Assembly (NCBI GenBank): GCA_016550485.1
Contig: JABXGV010000140.1
Location: 1 to 39,040, forward strand
Length of the DNA: 39,040 nucleotides
Reading direction: 5' to 3'
Source of the DNA: an archaeon
GTDB taxonomy: Archaea > Asgardarchaeota > Hermodarchaeia > Hermodarchaeales > Hermodarchaeaceae
Shown here: piece after piece, positions 26,734 to 34,696 of the stretch
How the letters are laid out: each line of letters begins with the position of its first letter
Numbering within the stretch: the stretch's first letter is position 1
Position numbers and translations under genes: made by a program
The notes under the pieces: generated by a model
The model's database searches: none
Told to the model about the DNA's origin: nothing
The model's input: only the letters and a program-made list of their open reading frames with translations

Positions 26734-27912
26734 ATGCCCAAAGTCGTATCAGTCAGCGGCAATCACGCAGCCGCTTGGGCTGCCCGAACCGCCGAACCAG
26801 CAGTTATCGCCGCCTATCCAATTACCCCCCAGACAACGATCGTCGAGAAGATTGCGGACTTTGTCGAGGGGGGTGAGCTAAGCTCACAATACGTACGAGT
26901 TGAAAGCGAGCACAGCGCCATGGCAGCTTGCATTGGCGCCTCAGCGCTGGGTTTGCGTACCTTTACCGCAACCTCTTCCCACGGCTTGGCTCTAATGCAC
27001 GAGATGCTGCACTGGGCGGGACGCGCGCGCCTCCCTATTGTCATGCCAGTCGTCAACAGAGCTATGGGACCTCCATGGAATATCTGGACTGATCATACGG
27101 ATTCGATGTCACAACGCGATACGGGCTGGATTCAGTTTTATGCATCGAATAACCAGGAAGTCTATGATACTGTGCTCATGCTGTTCCGTCTGAGTGAGGA
27201 CCCCAAGGTCCTATTACCGAGTATGGTATGTCTTGATGCGTTCATCCTGAGCCACACCTTTACACCGACCACAGTCTATGAGCACAAGGAAATCCGCGAT
27301 TTCCTCCCTGATTACAAGGCAGGGCACTGGAAGCTAGACCCCAAGGATCCAATGGCGACCGGAAACATTGCTGGACCTGAATATTATTACGAGCTGAGCT
27401 ACGCCATTCACGAGGGATTCGAAGCAGCACGGAAACTCATACCTCGTGTCGTGCGGGAGTTCGAAAAACACTTTGGACGCAGTCACGGTGGCTTCATCGA
27501 CACCTCCCGCTGCGAGGATGCAGAAGTGATCCTGTGGGCCATGGGCACGATGGGCGAGGAAGCCACGTTAGCCGTTGAGAATCTGCGCCAACAGGGCATC
27601 GCCGCGGGCTCAGCACGCCTCCGCGTGTTCCGACCCTTCCCCGTTGAGCAAATCCAAAAACTCGCATCAAAAGCCAAAGCCTTTGTCGTTGTCGACCGGA
27701 GCCTATCCTATGGACACACTGGTGGCCAAGCAACCGAAATCCGCTCAGCGCTCTACCGTGGCAACAATCGCATCCCCGTCCAAGGCGTCGTCGCTGGATT
27801 AGGTGGGAGAGACGTAACCCAAACCGATTTAGAGAAACTAATTCAGGTAGGCTTTGACGTTGCGGACAAAGGCGAAGCAGGGCCTGAAATATTCTATGGG
27901 TTGAAAAGGTGA
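26734..27912 (+). CDS. porA: Pyruvate:ferredoxin oxidoreductase, alpha subunit
   Basis: This is the alpha subunit of POR. Motifs are AAYPITPQTTIVEKIADFVE, VRVESEHSAMAACIGASALG, TSSHGLALMHEMLHWAG and the segment WTDHTDSMSQRDTGWIQFY, which is characteristic of pyruvate-type enzymes. The start is the ATG at 26734 with AAAGGAG upstream; the track start (GTG 26722) overlaps that Shine-Dalgarno. Length is about 392 residues. Its stop overlaps the GTG upstream of porB. Confidence 0.94.
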   Translation: MPKVVSVSGNHAAAWAARTAEPAVIAAYPITPQTTIVEKIADFVEGGELSSQYVRVESEHSAMAACIGASALGLRTFTATSSHGLALMHEMLHWAGRARLPIVMPVVNRAMGPPWNIWTDHTDSMSQRDTGWIQFYASNNQEVYDTVLMLFRLSEDPKVLLPSMVCLDAFILSHTFTPTTVYEHKEIRDFLPDYKAGHWKLDPKDPMATGNIAGPEYYYELSYAIHEGFEAARKLIPRVVREFEKHFGRSHGGFIDTSRCEDAEVILWAMGTMGEEATLAVENLRQQGIAAGSARLRVFRPFPVEQIQKLASKAKAFVVVDRSLSYGHTGGQATEIRSALYRGNNRIPVQGVVAGLGGRDVTQTDLEKLIQVGFDVADKGEAGPEIFYGLKR

Positions 27913-27917
27913 AACAA

Positions 27918-28823
27918 ATGGTAAAAGTCAAAGAGTTACCCAGAGAAGAGTACATCGAGCGGGGTCACGCAGCCTGCGGAGGCTGTGGTGCCACAATCGC
28001 AATACGCCACGCCCTCAAAGCCCTCGGCGGCAACACTATCCTCACCGTACCGGCCTGTTGTATGAGCGTAATCCAAGGCCTGTACCCCAAGAATGGGCTC
28101 AGCATCCCAGTCCTCAACACCGCCTTCATGACCTCCGGTGCAGCCGCGTCAGGGATCGCCGCAGGCCTCAAACACCTCGGAAAAGACAAAGAAATCAACC
28201 TAATGGCCTGGGCGGGAGACGGCGGCACCTACGACATCGGCATCCAAGCCCTCAGCGGCGCCGCAGAACGCCAAACCAACTTCATCTACACCTGCTACAA
28301 CAATGCAGCCTACGGCAACACTGGCATGCAGAGATCTGGTGCGACGCCTTATGGGTCGTATTCGACGACAACTCCTACTGGGAAGCGGCAGCATCGTAAG
28401 CCGATGGCTCGTATTATGGCGGAGCATGGTATCCCGTATACTGGTGTGATTTCTGCTGCTTATCCTCGACTGATTTATGATACGTACAAGAAGGCGAAGG
28501 ATATCGTTGGTACCCGCTTCATTGAGATTCATATTCCCTGCCCGACTGGGTGGCGTTATCCGACGTGGGACACGGTTAATATGGGTAAGCTGGCCGTGGA
28601 GAGTGGGGCGTGGATTATGTGGGAGCGGGAGGGTGACGAGTATCGTTTCTTGGGTCGGAGTAAGTTGATTGCGGAGGGGAAAGTGCAGCGGAAGCCGCTG
28701 ATTGATTGGATTAAGCCTCAAGGGCGATTCCGCTTCCTCCTCAAGGACCCGGGCATGATGGCTGAGTATGAGCGCGGTATCGAGCGAGAATGGGAAATAA
28801 TGAAGAGATTAGTAGGATGTTAG
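27918..28823 (+). CDS. porB: Pyruvate:ferredoxin oxidoreductase, beta subunit
   Basis: This is the thiamine-pyrophosphate subunit. The cluster-ligating cysteines lie in HAACGGCGAT and in IPCPTGWRYP. The TPP motif is GDGGTYDIGIQALSGA, followed by NNAAYGNTGMQRSGATPYGS near residues 128-147. The start is the ATG at 27918 behind AAAGGTGAAAC. Codon style changes sharply inside the gene: before about 28330 most codons end in C (CTC, ATC, ACC, GCC), after it they mostly end in T or G. The switch falls at YGNTGMQRSGATP, and similar DNA recurs downstream at 28949-29031. The protein itself is full length (301 residues) and looks intact. Confidence 0.93.
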   Translation: MVKVKELPREEYIERGHAACGGCGATIAIRHALKALGGNTILTVPACCMSVIQGLYPKNGLSIPVLNTAFMTSGAAASGIAAGLKHLGKDKEINLMAWAGDGGTYDIGIQALSGAAERQTNFIYTCYNNAAYGNTGMQRSGATPYGSYSTTTPTGKRQHRKPMARIMAEHGIPYTGVISAAYPRLIYDTYKKAKDIVGTRFIEIHIPCPTGWRYPTWDTVNMGKLAVESGAWIMWEREGDEYRFLGRSKLIAEGKVQRKPLIDWIKPQGRFRFLLKDPGMMAEYERGIEREWEIMKRLVGC

Positions 28824-28946
28824 ATTGGGGGTCCTAACGAATTTACTTCTTATTGATAGTTCTAGGGCTGATCAGGATGGAGCTATTACTGGAATTTACT
28901 TTCTAACGATTTCGAAGGATTATTGCAAGGTCAACAGTTCATACCG

Positions 28947-28972
28947 CTTACGGGAATAAGGGGGTGCAGAAG
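28947..28972 (+). repeat. Direct repeat copy 1 (porB-motif-like)
   Basis: CTTACGGGAATAAG followed by GGGGTGCAGAAGA. The first 13 bases and the TGCAGA block match copy 2. In the porB frame it reads YGNKGVQKN, similar to YGNTGMQRS in PorB. Confidence 0.6.
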
Positions 28973-28990
28973 AATCCCGCATTCCGGATT

Positions 28991-29016
28991 CTTACGGGAA
29001 TAACGGTATGCAGAGA
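28991..29016 (+). repeat. Direct repeat copy 2 (porB-motif-like)
   Basis: CTTACGGGAATAAC followed by GGTATGCAGAGA. It shares CTTACGGGAATAA and TGCAGA with copy 1, 44 nt upstream. Confidence 0.6.
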
Positions 29017-29031
29017 TTATGGGCGACCCCC
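28993..29031 (+). pseudogene. Fragment resembling porB codons 132-144
   Basis: Translated, this reads YGNNGMQRLWATP, against YGNTGMQRSGATP in PorB: 10 of 13 residues identical, and about 28 of the first 38 bases identical to 28311-28348. There is no start codon or longer homologous frame, so it is best seen as a decayed duplicate of one porB motif. Confidence 0.5.
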
Positions 29032-29176
29032 CCAGTGGAATACAGTTCATGCCACGAACAGGGTTTGGAGCTTCTGAAGCGGTTAGCTGGATGATAAATA
29101 CTTGATTTGTGGTTCAGGAACTACTTTAGTATAGTAGCGAGTAAGCAGTTCAGTACTTGATGGATGTGAATCAGGC

Positions 29177-29557
29177 TTGGTTAGTGGTCTAGAATTTGTA
29201 GAGGAGAAGGTTCAAGTTGGCAGGGCAAATATTGCTGTGGCAACTTGCAAGCTGGATAATGGGTTCCTAATCTTGGTGAGCGATGGGGAGTACCGTTTTG
29301 GTACGGTGGCAGTGGGTGTACCTACGCCCTTTGGAGAGATTTCGCCAACCGCGACCTCCTGTCTTGTTGGAACTCGGTTCCAAGCGGCGGTGAGGGCGAT
29401 GGCGGATATTGCGGCGCTGAAGCTGGGCGGCATCGTTTTTGTGAGCCTGTTCCTTTCAAAGGAGGGAGAAGCCTACGTCGGGTCAGTATTGGAGGCTGTG
29501 CGAAGGCTCATAGTCAAGAGGGGAGAAGCGACGGAGGCTTCAAAGGACCCTGAATGA
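29177..29557 (+). CDS. Possible PAC3/PAC4-like proteasome assembly chaperone
   Basis: This 126-residue protein has a beta-rich N-terminal half (ANIAVATCKLDNGFLILVSD) followed by FGTVAVGVP, SPTATSCLVGTRFQAAVRAM and GGIVFVSLFLSKEGEAYVGS, then a long helix. The order of strands and the TATSxLxG...A..LA....VFVS pattern resembles human PAC4 (PSMG4), a proteasome core-particle assembly factor. Identity is low, so this is a tentative fold-level call made from memory. The start is TTG at 29177. The following HD gene is 68 nt downstream in the same direction. If the call is wrong it is an unknown small soluble protein. Confidence 0.5.
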   Translation: MVSGLEFVEEKVQVGRANIAVATCKLDNGFLILVSDGEYRFGTVAVGVPTPFGEISPTATSCLVGTRFQAAVRAMADIAALKLGGIVFVSLFLSKEGEAYVGSVLEAVRRLIVKRGEATEASKDPE

Positions 29558-29625
29558 GGATTTCGAATAAATTAAGAGAGAGTTGCACGCTTCGTTATGG
29601 TTAGCGACTTCATCGGGCTGATTTT

Positions 29626-30891
29626 ATGGGCTCTAAATCGTGGGGTATTATCAAAGACCCAATCCACGGGTACATCACAGTCTCGGAATTAGAGAAGAAT
29701 GTAATAGACACTAGGGTCATGCAACGGTTGCGGCGAATACGGCAGCTTGCAGGCTCTGAATTTGTGTATCCGGGCGCGAATCATACTCGTTTTGAGCACT
29801 CTTTGGGTGTCATGCACCTGGCAGGTGTCCTCGCGGGGCGAATCACATCTAGAGCTAAGGGCATCCAAGTTCTTCGACTTGCTGGGCTTCTACATGATGT
29901 AGGACATGGTCCGTTTTCACACACTTTCGAATCGCTCCTGGCTCGTCAGGGCCGCAACCATGAGGATCTCACAACTTGGCTTATTCAAGAAACAGAACTC
30001 GCAGACATCCTGAAGGATGGAGGCGTTAACCCAAAGGAAATGAGTTTGCAGGCGATAGGAAAACGGCACCAAACGAAGCACCCATACTTCAACCAAGTAA
30101 TCAGAAGCTCTATTGACGTAGATAAAATGGATTACATCGTGAGGGACTCTTTCCATACGGGGGCCGAATATGGAAATGTCGATATATTTCGTCTCCTTTA
30201 CACCATTGAAGTCTTCAAGGGAGACTTGGCAGTTAACGTAACTGCCCTTGCAGCGTTGGAATCCTTCTTGATTTCGAGGGTCCTCAGTTTTCGCTCCATT
30301 TACTTCCATCGCAGTAGCCGAGCGGTGCAGATAATGATCGCCGACGCGCTTGAATTGGCAGATGAAGAGCTTGGCCTCTCCACATTCAAGACGCCTGACG
30401 AGTATCTCGACATGGATGACTATGCAGTTTGGACTCATTTGAAGGAGTGCACGGCGTCGCGTCCACTGATTGAACGGTTAGAGCGGCGCGACTTCTTGTC
30501 GTGTGTTTACACCGTTGAAGCCATAGTTGACAAAACCCCCACACTTGATTTGTTCACAAAGGACATCGTCAGAAAGCAGTTTGAAGCAGAAATAGCTGCA
30601 AAGGCAAAAGTTGAACCTGAAACGGTCCGAATTGATTCACCACTCCTTCCCTCTCTTCCTTATCGCCATTCCTCAGCCATGGATCCCATGGAAATCCCTG
30701 GCTTTGCGTATATTAGGGGAACCAAGGTTCCTGTTCAGATATCAGATGTGTCTAGAGTCATCAATTCGCTAAAGGGATATCTGGATATCGTAAGAGTTTA
30801 TACATCATCACGACCTAACAAGGAAATCGTGGGGAAGGCAGCACAAGAGGTTCTAGGCGGGTCAACATATAGTGCTGGTATCTCGATGTAA
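29626..30891 (+). CDS. HD-domain phosphohydrolase (dNTPase/SAMHD1-like)
   Basis: This is a metal-dependent phosphohydrolase of the HD superfamily. KDPIHGYITVSELEKNVIDT and RLRRIRQLAGSEFVYPGA give the family start. The metal ligands are H in HTRFEHSLGVMHLAG, HD in LLHDVGHGPFSHTFE, and D in SSIDVDKMDYIVRD. The arrangement is that of SAMHD1-like and YdhJ-type dNTP triphosphohydrolases or nucleotidases. The C-terminal 150 residues hold no recognised domain. Length 421 fits the family. Substrate is inferred from the family only. Confidence 0.88.
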   Translation: MGSKSWGIIKDPIHGYITVSELEKNVIDTRVMQRLRRIRQLAGSEFVYPGANHTRFEHSLGVMHLAGVLAGRITSRAKGIQVLRLAGLLHDVGHGPFSHTFESLLARQGRNHEDLTTWLIQETELADILKDGGVNPKEMSLQAIGKRHQTKHPYFNQVIRSSIDVDKMDYIVRDSFHTGAEYGNVDIFRLLYTIEVFKGDLAVNVTALAALESFLISRVLSFRSIYFHRSSRAVQIMIADALELADEELGLSTFKTPDEYLDMDDYAVWTHLKECTASRPLIERLERRDFLSCVYTVEAIVDKTPTLDLFTKDIVRKQFEAEIAAKAKVEPETVRIDSPLLPSLPYRHSSAMDPMEIPGFAYIRGTKVPVQISDVSRVINSLKGYLDIVRVYTSSRPNKEIVGKAAQEVLGGSTYSAGISM

Positions 30892-30904
30892 ACATTGTAT
30901 CACG

Positions 30905-31954
30905 TTATATAAAGTCCGAAAGGCGCATTTGCAGTTTTGTACCCCTTCCAGGCTTGACAGTTTTTACTCCTAATTTCTCGAGAACCGCATAGAAGGTTGT
31001 TGTTTCCCCGTTGACGAGAAAGACTGCCTCAGGTTTTGCCTCCTCCACATAACGCAGTAGTTGTTGAAAGTCTGCATGGGCTGAGAGGACGAATGCCTTG
31101 TCAACGCTTTTCATTGGGAAGATTTGAGCCCAGCCTGTTGCTTTCGCACGAACAAAGCGATGACCCGCGGGGAAGAAGCGTCTGTTGAACCGTTGGGGTG
31201 AGATGTAAACGTAGTCTCCTTGCCTTATCAACTCCCGGCCTTCGACAGTATTGGCTGCCGTATACTCCAACGGAACACCGTGACGTACATAGACCTCATT
31301 TACCTTAGCTACAGTCGTGTCAACAACCACCGGTACGGTGAGATACATGTTGAGAATACGAAGTAGCTCCTGTGCCTTTCCTTTCGCATAGACTTGGAAG
31401 GCAGGGATTTTCTTCGATTTGAGTGAACAGCTTGTCCACTCAACTATTTCTGCACAAACTGACTCTCTTGGGGGGAATATCGCGTCGGGTCGTCCGTATG
31501 TTGCCTCGATGAGAAGGATGTCGCAAGGGATTGGCTGTGCGCCCTTTGTAATCAGCGTGGAACTGAGGTTCAAATCCCCCGTGTATACCAGCCGACGACC
31601 ATTCCATTCGACTTCGAATTGTGCGGCGCCTAGCATATGCCCTGCCGAATGAACATGGAGATCGACTCCTTCAGATAATCTGATTTTGCCACCCAGCTTG
31701 ACGGGCTGGGATTTCCGTGTTTGCCCCCCTAGAGCTTGATGGATATCGAGTGTGATTTGCGTCGCATACTTCTCGATTGAACTAGCAAATGCTGCAGTGT
31801 GATCAGAATGCGCATGCGAAACACACGCAACACTCTGTTGCGTGCTCACGTGCCTTGGGGGTTTGAGAGGATCAAACAAGATTCGCTGCACCCCAGCAAT
31901 AACGGCTATGTTCTTTGAACCTACAAGCTGGAAATCGGTAGCAAATCTCGACAC
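30905..31954 (-). CDS. Beta-lactamase-fold nuclease of the RNA/DNA-processing type
   Basis: This has the metallo-beta-lactamase fold with a nucleic-acid-processing layout. Motifs are CVSHAHSDHT (HxHxDH metal site), SAGHMLGAAQFEVEWNGRRL, YTGDLN (metal-bridging Asp), LLIEATYG, and VLSAHADFQQLLRYVEEA near the C-terminus with VFLVNGE. It is similar to archaeal predicted exonucleases related to CPSF73 and Artemis/SNM1, but lacks KH domains and is short (349 residues). The start is GTG at 31954. CTTTATAG near 32012 on the minus strand is a plausible TATA box. It converges on the HD-domain gene. Confidence 0.87.
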   Translation of the reverse strand: MSRFATDFQLVGSKNIAVIAGVQRILFDPLKPPRHVSTQQSVACVSHAHSDHTAAFASSIEKYATQITLDIHQALGGQTRKSQPVKLGGKIRLSEGVDLHVHSAGHMLGAAQFEVEWNGRRLVYTGDLNLSSTLITKGAQPIPCDILLIEATYGRPDAIFPPRESVCAEIVEWTSCSLKSKKIPAFQVYAKGKAQELLRILNMYLTVPVVVDTTVAKVNEVYVRHGVPLEYTAANTVEGRELIRQGDYVYISPQRFNRRFFPAGHRFVRAKATGWAQIFPMKSVDKAFVLSAHADFQQLLRYVEEAKPEAVFLVNGETTTFYAVLEKLGVKTVKPGRGTKLQMRLSDFI

Positions 31955-32111
31955 TGGTGGTTCCCCGTCAAGTAGAAGACTATCTACAACAAGGAAATAA
32001 TCAGCACTATAAAGCTTCTAGTAAGACAAACTCACCCAACACAGGCAGGGCGATAGGAAGCCACAGCTGACGTAGTGTCGATTGGGGCTTCTCTTAGTAT
32101 TCCAGCAATCC

Positions 32112-32303
32112 TCAAATTCCAAAAATCGAGAATAGCCCGAACTGAGCTAGTAGAACAAAGATAAGAAGAGCAATCGATAGGACAACAACACTGACCGGCC
32201 CGATCTTGACTCCTTCCGAGCTGTCAGCAAAGAACCGAATCAACCCGGCGCCTGCCGCTGGCATCGGCCCCTCTTGGCTTCGTCTTTTCCTTGATTTGGG
32301 CAT
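32112..32303 (-). CDS. Preprotein translocase Sec61 subunit beta
   Basis: This is the small single-span subunit of the SecYEbeta protein channel. The 63-residue protein has a basic N-terminus (MPKSRKRRSQEGPMPAAGAG), the conserved LIRFFADSSEGVKIGPVSVV segment, and one C-terminal transmembrane helix (LSIALLIFVLLAQFGLFSI). Length and layout are exactly those of archaeal Sec61-beta. It is divergent from glyA. Confidence 0.93.
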   Translation of the reverse strand: MPKSRKRRSQEGPMPAAGAGLIRFFADSSEGVKIGPVSVVVLSIALLIFVLLAQFGLFSIFGI

Positions 32304-32418
32304 GGTAATGAACCTTCCTACTAAGGCTGCTCCTACGTTTACCGCAAGAGCTTTTAATGTTTTTCAATCCTACAACTCTGAAGTCCTGCAATATCGGTTT
32401 CACTAGGAGTAAAAGTAA

Positions 32419-33747
32419 ATGAAAACCTCTGAAGCTAGTGCCGCCTATAAACGCCTCTTTGAATTAATGGAGAAGCATCATGCCATGATGCATGAAGCTA
32501 TCCCGCTTATCGCGTCAGAGAATGTTCACTCTCCAGCTGTTAAAGAGGCGATGATTGTTGACTTTTCGGATCGATATGCTGAGGGTTGGCCGGGGGAAAG
32601 AGTTTATGCTGGCTGCAAATACATCGACCAAGTTGAGCTGCTGGCGAACGAGCTTACCGCGAAGCTATTTCGGGCAGAGTTCGCAGATACGCGGCCAATT
32701 AGCGGTGTCCTCGCTAACCTGAGTGTGCTCACTGCCTTTACTGAGCCAGGGGATCGGATGATGTGTTTGTCGATTCCCACGGGAGGGCATATCTCCTCTG
32801 CTAAGCATAAGCTCTGGGGAACAGCGGGTCGAGTACGGGGGCTCAAAATTCAGTACTTCAAGTATGACGAGCAGGAATTGAATATTGACATAGATGCCAC
32901 CCTGCGCAGAATCAGGCGATTGGAGAAAAGTGGAAAGCACATTGACATCTACATGCTTGGGGCATCAGTTTTTCCATTCCCTCATCCTGTTAAAGAAATT
33001 GCTGAAATCGCGGATGAATATGGCGCTTATGTAAACTTTGATGCAGCACATGTTGCTGGGCTGGTTGCCACCGATAACTTCCAGGATCCCCTGAGGGAAG
33101 GAGCCGATAGTGTGACTTTCAGCACCCACAAGACACTTCCTGGGCCGCAGGGAGGATGCATTGTATCTCACGCGAAGTTCGCTGACCGACTCAAACGCGG
33201 AGTATTTCCCGCGCTTCACTCAAACCATCACCTCCACCATATGGCTGCCAAGGGCGTTGTGATGGCGGAAATGCTCGCTTTTGGGAAGGAGTACGGAAAA
33301 CAAATTGTTGCAAATGCTCAGGCGCTGGGTCAGGCACTGTCTGAAGCAGGATTCAAGGTTCTCGCTGAACACAAAGGGTTTACAAAATCCCATGTTCTTC
33401 TCATCGAAGTGGCTGACACACCTTTACGAAATGGGCGCGCTGTGGAAGAGAAACTGGAAAAGGCAAACATCATCATTAACCGAAATCTATTGCCATGGGA
33501 CAAACGGATGGGGAGGGATTACGTTCGTCCTGGCGGAATAAGATTGGGTACAAGCGAAGTAACGCGGCTGGGCATGGGTAAAGACGAGATGTCTATTATC
33601 GCCCAATTCTTCAAACGCTTAGTGTTTGATGGTGAGGGACCATCGAAGGTAGCACGCGATGTTACAGAATTCCGCCAGAATTTCCAGAAAGTTCATTACG
33701 CCTTCGACACGGCACGTGATGCCTACGAATATGTGCGTCTTCGGTAG
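32419..33747 (+). CDS. glyA: Serine hydroxymethyltransferase
   Basis: This PLP enzyme interconverts serine and glycine with a one-carbon carrier (a tetrahydropterin). Motifs are IPLIASENVHSPAVKEAM, YAEGWPGERVYAGCKYID, NFDAAHVAGLVA, and VTFSTHKTLPGPQGG, where the lysine in THKT binds PLP. LRLGTSEVTRLGM matches the C-terminal carboxylate-binding region. It has 442 residues with the usual archaeal form. TAGGAGTAAAAG precedes the ATG. The whole gene is in one uninterrupted frame. Confidence 0.93.
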   Translation: MKTSEASAAYKRLFELMEKHHAMMHEAIPLIASENVHSPAVKEAMIVDFSDRYAEGWPGERVYAGCKYIDQVELLANELTAKLFRAEFADTRPISGVLANLSVLTAFTEPGDRMMCLSIPTGGHISSAKHKLWGTAGRVRGLKIQYFKYDEQELNIDIDATLRRIRRLEKSGKHIDIYMLGASVFPFPHPVKEIAEIADEYGAYVNFDAAHVAGLVATDNFQDPLREGADSVTFSTHKTLPGPQGGCIVSHAKFADRLKRGVFPALHSNHHLHHMAAKGVVMAEMLAFGKEYGKQIVANAQALGQALSEAGFKVLAEHKGFTKSHVLLIEVADTPLRNGRAVEEKLEKANIIINRNLLPWDKRMGRDYVRPGGIRLGTSEVTRLGMGKDEMSIIAQFFKRLVFDGEGPSKVARDVTEFRQNFQKVHYAFDTARDAYEYVRLR

Positions 33748-33850
33748 GAATTATTTTAAGGCGCCTTAACTAGTCTTATCATATCGGATTTTTCTCTATC
33801 ATAGGAGTTTACAAGATTCACTCATCATCAATGTCTTGAGGCGAACCTGC

Positions 33851-34696
33851 TTGAAAGTAGAAGAAATCATGCAAACAGAATTTGTGCACTCGACGGTACC
33901 AGGCACACGGGCGACAGTTCTCCAGCTAATGGCCAAACACGGAACTAATACAATTCCTCTCCTAAAAAAGGGTTCAAAAGAGCTTGCAGGAATGGTTACA
34001 CGAGCAGATCTGATGAGTAAGGCAGAGGAGGAGCAACTAGCTTTGTTGATGAGGAGGGACCCACCAACCGTATCGCCATCAGATGAAGTAGAGGATGCTG
34101 CACGAATTTTCCTTGAACAAGGCCTCCGAAAAATACCAGTGGTTGATGGAAAACGGCGTCTAAAGGGAATGATAACTATTCACCAAATTATTAGGAAAGT
34201 TGTCAGCACCCAATACCCCAATGAGCTGATTTCACCTTTTGTCAAACGCCAAATTGTGTGCATTTGGGAAAACACACCCCTGCGAGCTACATACGCAGTG
34301 ATGAGATTAGCTGGTGCAGACATGCTACCAGTTCTTTCGAAAGAGGGAGATCTTGTCGGTGTGATATCTGTCGGCGACATAATGAATCTAGGCGAAATCG
34401 TAAACGAACGGAGACTCTCATCTATGAGTGCGGCCGGGGAAGGCACAGACTGGTCATGGGACGCGACGGCAGTCCTTCACATCGCTACAAAAGAACTGCA
34501 GTTACCCGATAAGATTGTTTCAGAAGTTATGATACGAGGGCCAATCACAACCTTCGAGAAGGCCACTATCGGAGAAGTCGTTAAGAGCATGCGGAGACAC
34601 AATATTAACCAGATGGTTGTGACGACCGCCAAGGGAGAGGTCTGCGGAATTATCAGAGATGCTGACTTGCTCCGTATATTCCAAAAAGCTGACTAG
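33851..34696 (+). CDS. Four-CBS-domain regulatory protein
   Basis: Four CBS modules in two Bateman pairs bind adenine nucleotides or related ligands. They start at KVEEIMQTEFVHSTVPGTRA, at MRRDPPTVSPSDEVEDAARI, at FVKRQIVCIWENTPLRATYA, and at KIVSEVMIRGPITTFEKATI. GMVTRADLMSKAEE, KGMITIHQI, VGVISVGDIMNLGE and CGIIRDADLLRIF are the conserved second halves. No other domain is attached, so it may act as an energy sensor on another protein. The start is TTG at 33851 with TTGAGGCG upstream; the track start (33836) is the TTG of that very Shine-Dalgarno. Its stop overlaps that of the convergent polD gene by 4 nt. Confidence 0.85.
   Translation: MKVEEIMQTEFVHSTVPGTRATVLQLMAKHGTNTIPLLKKGSKELAGMVTRADLMSKAEEEQLALLMRRDPPTVSPSDEVEDAARIFLEQGLRKIPVVDGKRRLKGMITIHQIIRKVVSTQYPNELISPFVKRQIVCIWENTPLRATYAVMRLAGADMLPVLSKEGDLVGVISVGDIMNLGEIVNERRLSSMSAAGEGTDWSWDATAVLHIATKELQLPDKIVSEVMIRGPITTFEKATIGEVVKSMRRHNINQMVVTTAKGEVCGIIRDADLLRIFQKAD

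Larger units (their letters stand above)
28824..29176. other. 353-base stretch without a gene, with porB-like remnants
   Basis: No intact ORF is present. It holds two direct repeats about 44 nt apart (28947, 28991), a perfect 8-bp inverted repeat between them (AAGAATCC and GGATTCTT), two copies of ACAGTTCAT (28934 and 29042), and a 39-nt stretch that encodes almost the same peptide as part of porB. It could also hold the porB terminator and the promoter of the next gene; a TTTAGTATAG near 29125 is TATA-like. Confidence 0.6.

Noticed and set aside
28058-28721. Arg/Pro-rich ORFs within porB on both strands
   Set aside because: They are shadows of porB; their odd composition comes from its skewed codon use.
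28311-29031. Diversity-generating retroelement (template/variable repeat pair) suggested by the porB-like copies
   Set aside because: There is no reverse transcriptase, and differences between copies are not restricted to adenines.
28934-29050. CRISPR-like array from the spaced repeats
   Set aside because: Only two imperfect copies exist, spacing is one interval, no cas genes are near, and the repeats read as porB-like codons.
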